Source of the DNA: Anaerocolumna sp. AGMB13025
GTDB taxonomy: Bacteria; Bacillota; Clostridia; Lachnospirales; Lachnospiraceae
DNA: 64,000 nucleotides
Direction of reading: 5' to 3'
Assembly: GCF_029689925.1 (NCBI RefSeq)
Contig: NZ_CP121445.1
Coordinates: 799,001-863,000, forward strand
Position numbers and translations under genes: made by a program. Below the pieces are notes generated by a model. It searched no databases. It had not been told where the DNA came from and saw nothing but the letters and a program-made list of their open reading frames with translations. Shown piece after piece: positions 61,844 to 64,000 of the stretch; within the stretch, counting starts at the first letter, position 1; each line of letters starts with the position of its first letter.

Positions 61844-62791
61844 ATGAAGATGAAAAGTAGTAACCCTAATGATACGACCAGGAAAAAGACCGGGTTTATG
61901 AAAAAAATGAAAGTGGATATCCCGCTATGGCTTTTTGTTCTTCCTGGTATGGTTCTTACATTTATATTTAGTTATATTCCTATGTATGGTGTACAAATAG
62001 CGTTTCGAAATTATAATGCCAAGCTTGGATTTTTTAACAGCCCCTGGGTGGGACTAAAATATTTTGAACGTTTTTTCCACTCTCCATATTTTACAGACAC
62101 CATAAGTAATACCTTAATCCTTAGTGTATATGCTTTGATTGCAGGATTCCCGATACCGATTTTGTTTGCCCTTATGCTGAATTCCTTTCGGCACAAAAGA
62201 TATAAGAAGATTATTCAGACAGTGACCTATGCACCTAATTTTATTTCAACCGTAGTTATGTGCGGAATGATTGTGTTGTTTTTATCTCCCAGTGTCGGTG
62301 TAGTAAACCATATAATTGAGTTCTTCGGCGGTGATGCTATTAATTTTATGGCCAATAAAAACTACTGGCGGCATATTTATGTATGGTCTGGTATCTGGCA
62401 GGGAATGGGCTGGAGCTCAGTTATTTACTTTGCGGCTTTAGCTGGTGTAAGCCCCGAACTTCATGAAGCAGCAGTTATGGATGGAGCGAGTAAGTTTCAG
62501 TTGGTACGTTATATAGATTTTCCTAGTATTGTACCAACGGCTACAATACTGCTTATCTTAAGCTGCGGCAGTATGTTATCCATTGGTTTTGAAAAAGTAT
62601 TTTTATTACAAAATGACTTGAATCTGAGCGTATCCCAGGTTATTTCAACTTATACCTATCAGGTAGGTATGGTAGATCATAATGTCTCATATTCCTCGGC
62701 AATTGGTTTGTTTAACTCGGTTGTTAATGCGATACTGCTGATTACAGTAAATAAAACCGCAGACAAATTATCTGGCGTAAGCTTGTGGTAA
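61844..62791 (+). CDS. ABC sugar transporter permease, LplB/MalF-type
   Basis: This 315-residue protein has six predicted membrane helices. It starts with KKMKVDIPLWLFVLPGMVLT and YIPMYGVQIAFRNY, the LplB style, and has the EAA loop ELHEAAVMDGASKFQLVRYI. It forms the import channel with the permease at 62915 and the binding protein at 63955. ATG 61844 has GAGG about 8 bases upstream. No ATPase gene is in the window, as is usual for this class. Confidence 0.92.
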   Translation: MKMKSSNPNDTTRKKTGFMKKMKVDIPLWLFVLPGMVLTFIFSYIPMYGVQIAFRNYNAKLGFFNSPWVGLKYFERFFHSPYFTDTISNTLILSVYALIAGFPIPILFALMLNSFRHKRYKKIIQTVTYAPNFISTVVMCGMIVLFLSPSVGVVNHIIEFFGGDAINFMANKNYWRHIYVWSGIWQGMGWSSVIYFAALAGVSPELHEAAVMDGASKFQLVRYIDFPSIVPTATILLILSCGSMLSIGFEKVFLLQNDLNLSVSQVISTYTYQVGMVDHNVSYSSAIGLFNSVVNAILLITVNKTADKLSGVSLW

Positions 62792-62804
62792 GGGAAGGGA
62801 TAAC

Positions 62805-62903
62805 GGTTGAAAGAAAATTTAAGAATTGAAAGGATGCCACAATAGGATTCTTTCAACCTATTTTGTTTGTGGCAGTATCACAGGTGAGCCTGTGATATGC
62901 AAA
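62805..62903 (+). repeat. Structured intergenic element between the permease genes
   Basis: GGTTGAAAGA (62805-62814) pairs with TCTTTCAACC (62849-62858), while GCCACAA (62836-62842), inside that loop, pairs with TTGTGGC (62867-62873). The two stems interleave like a pseudoknot. ATCACAGG-TGAG-CCTGTGAT (62877-62896) follows, framed by GTTTG / CAAAC. Confidence 0.6.
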
Positions 62904-62914
62904 CGGGTGTAACT

Positions 62915-63829
62915 ATGAAAAAAGTAAAAAATAAAGTAAAACGCTCAAGACAAGATGTGATTTATGACACCATAATATTCACAATCCTTACCTTCCTATT
63001 TTTAATTGTAGCATATCCGCTGTATTTTATTATAATTGCTTCCATAAGTAATCCGGATGCGGTAGCCGGTGGTAAGGTGGCTTTATTTCCGGTAGGTTTC
63101 TCCTTGGCAGGTTATGCGGAAGTGTTTAAAAATAGTAAGATTGTCACAGGCTTTTTAAATTCACTGCTGTATACGGCTTGTGGTGTCATGATTAATCTTG
63201 CCATTACTCTTCCGACCGCTTATGCATTATCCAGAGATAAGTTTGGCGGAAGAAAATTTGTTACTGTCTTTTACATGATTACCATGTTTATCAGCGGTGG
63301 TATGATACCTACCTATTTGGTAGTAAAGAATATGCATCTCCTAGACAGTATGTGGTCACTGATTCTTCCTGGTGCAATCAGTGTATTTAATATGATTGTG
63401 GCAAGAACCTTTTTTAAATCAAATATTTCCGAAGAATTATATGAAGCAGCTCAGATTGACGGCTGTGGTGTAACACAATTTTTCTTTAAGATTGCGCTGC
63501 CCCTTTCCGGCGCCATTATAGCAATTATGGTGCTGTATTACGGAGTTGGTCATTGGAATTCCTATTTCTCAGCTTTGCTTTATTTAGATAATGAAAAAAA
63601 ATATCCTTTGCAATTAGTATTAAGATCTATCCTGGTGCAAAATGCCAGCCAGCTGGCACAGAATGCACTGACACCGGCGCAGCAGGCGGCAATCGAGCAG
63701 AAGCGCCAGCTCACCGAATTAATGAAATATTCTCTGATTATCATCTCCAGTATTCCGGTATTGGTTATGTATCCTTTAGTGCAAAAGCATTTTGTAAAAG
63801 GTGTTATGATTGGTTCTGTAAAAGGCTGA
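62915..63829 (+). CDS. ABC sugar transporter permease, YtcP/MalG-type
   Basis: This 304-residue protein has six predicted membrane helices. It starts KKVKNKVKRSRQDVIYDTII and has the EAA loop ELYEAAQIDGCGVTQFFFKI and the usual end MYPLVQKHFVKGVMIGSVKG. It partners the LplB-type permease. ATG 62915 begins the family-conserved part; ATG 62897, directly after a hairpin, is the alternative. The hairpins in between may tune the amounts of the two permeases. Confidence 0.92.
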   Translation: MKKVKNKVKRSRQDVIYDTIIFTILTFLFLIVAYPLYFIIIASISNPDAVAGGKVALFPVGFSLAGYAEVFKNSKIVTGFLNSLLYTACGVMINLAITLPTAYALSRDKFGGRKFVTVFYMITMFISGGMIPTYLVVKNMHLLDSMWSLILPGAISVFNMIVARTFFKSNISEELYEAAQIDGCGVTQFFFKIALPLSGAIIAIMVLYYGVGHWNSYFSALLYLDNEKKYPLQLVLRSILVQNASQLAQNALTPAQQAAIEQKRQLTELMKYSLIIISSIPVLVMYPLVQKHFVKGVMIGSVKG

Positions 63830-63954
63830 TAATAACACAGAGGGAACGTTTTGTTTCCGGTTCTTTATATTAAAATATCGGGTCATTGGAGGAGGATTAA
63901 AGGAGTTTACATCTGATGACTCTGATAATATATAGTAAACAGGAGGAAAATTAT

Positions 63955-64000
63955 ATGAAATTGAAAAAAGTGATTGCTTTAACGCTTGTAGCTTCCGTTT
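63955..64000 (+). CDS. ABC transporter extracellular solute-binding protein, start only
   Basis: Only the first 15 codons are inside the window: a basic start and hydrophobic run (KLKKVIALTLVASV), typical of a lipoprotein signal peptide. AGGAGG stands 8 bases before ATG 63955. Position after two sugar permeases supports a binding protein. Confidence 0.7.
   Translation, partial: MKLKKVIALTLVASV

Overview
The window is AT-rich DNA from a low-GC anaerobic Firmicute, most likely a Lachnospiraceae / Clostridium cluster XIVa species. The basis is codon use, strong Shine-Dalgarno sites, textbook TTGACA/TATAAT promoters, TTG and GTG starts, a DUF6462-type excisionase remnant, and a glycan locus with LplB/YtcP-type permeases. 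The genus is inference. The window starts inside lysS (3' end only) and ends a few codons into an ABC solute-binding protein gene.

Region 1 (about 0.7-18.7 kb) is a defence island. After the lysS terminator lie a broken excisionase-like gene, a minus-strand XRE repressor with twin operators, and an RNA polymerase alpha-CTD-like protein. Then comes one co-directional phosphorothioate operon: a small XRE regulator, dptF, dptG, dptH, a 20-bp inverted repeat overlapping an internal promoter, dndB, dndC, dndD, dndE, dndA, and an HNH nuclease gene. DndA and DndC-E would place sulfur in the DNA backbone, DndB would limit or regulate this, and DptFGH (perhaps with the HNH protein) would restrict unmodified DNA.

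Region 2 (18.8-26.4 kb) has a large DUF262 protein without a visible nuclease domain, two damaged copies of an HNH gene in direct orientation about 3.8 kb apart, an IS3-family remnant, an AlbA_2/Schlafen ATP-binding regulator and a GNAT acetyltransferase.

Region 3 (26.4-32.4 kb) has a possible structured RNA ending in a terminator, a secreted toxin-like protein with a possible partner, a second structured GC-richer patch that may be an IS200/IS605 remnant, an XRE repressor with a wide 14-bp inverted repeat, an SseB-like protein, an 18-bp tandem repeat, and an AbiE locus whose antitoxin is intact but whose toxin has lost its catalytic half.

Region 4 (32.4-53.7 kb) is a mosaic of small regulatory and transport units mixed with decayed duplicates: a TetR pair with operator, a two-component system with an 11-bp repeat array, a serine hydrolase, an HrtBA-like ABC exporter, a YafQ/DinJ toxin-antitoxin pair, a GIY-YIG/DUF2075 protein with a MazG-like partner, a rearrangement breakpoint between a headless TetR gene and an aldo/keto reductase, a MarR/DUF6790/MATE unit sharing one operator sequence, and a PadR/permease-prefix pair.

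Region 5 (53.7-64 kb) is a glycan-utilisation locus: AraC regulator, GPH symporter, parallel beta-helix protein, small membrane protein, GH29 alpha-L-fucosidase, GH130 enzyme, two LplB/YtcP-type permeases and the start of a binding protein. A recurrent hairpin-bearing intergenic module occurs just upstream of several genes in regions 4 and 5. No tRNA, rRNA or CRISPR array was seen.
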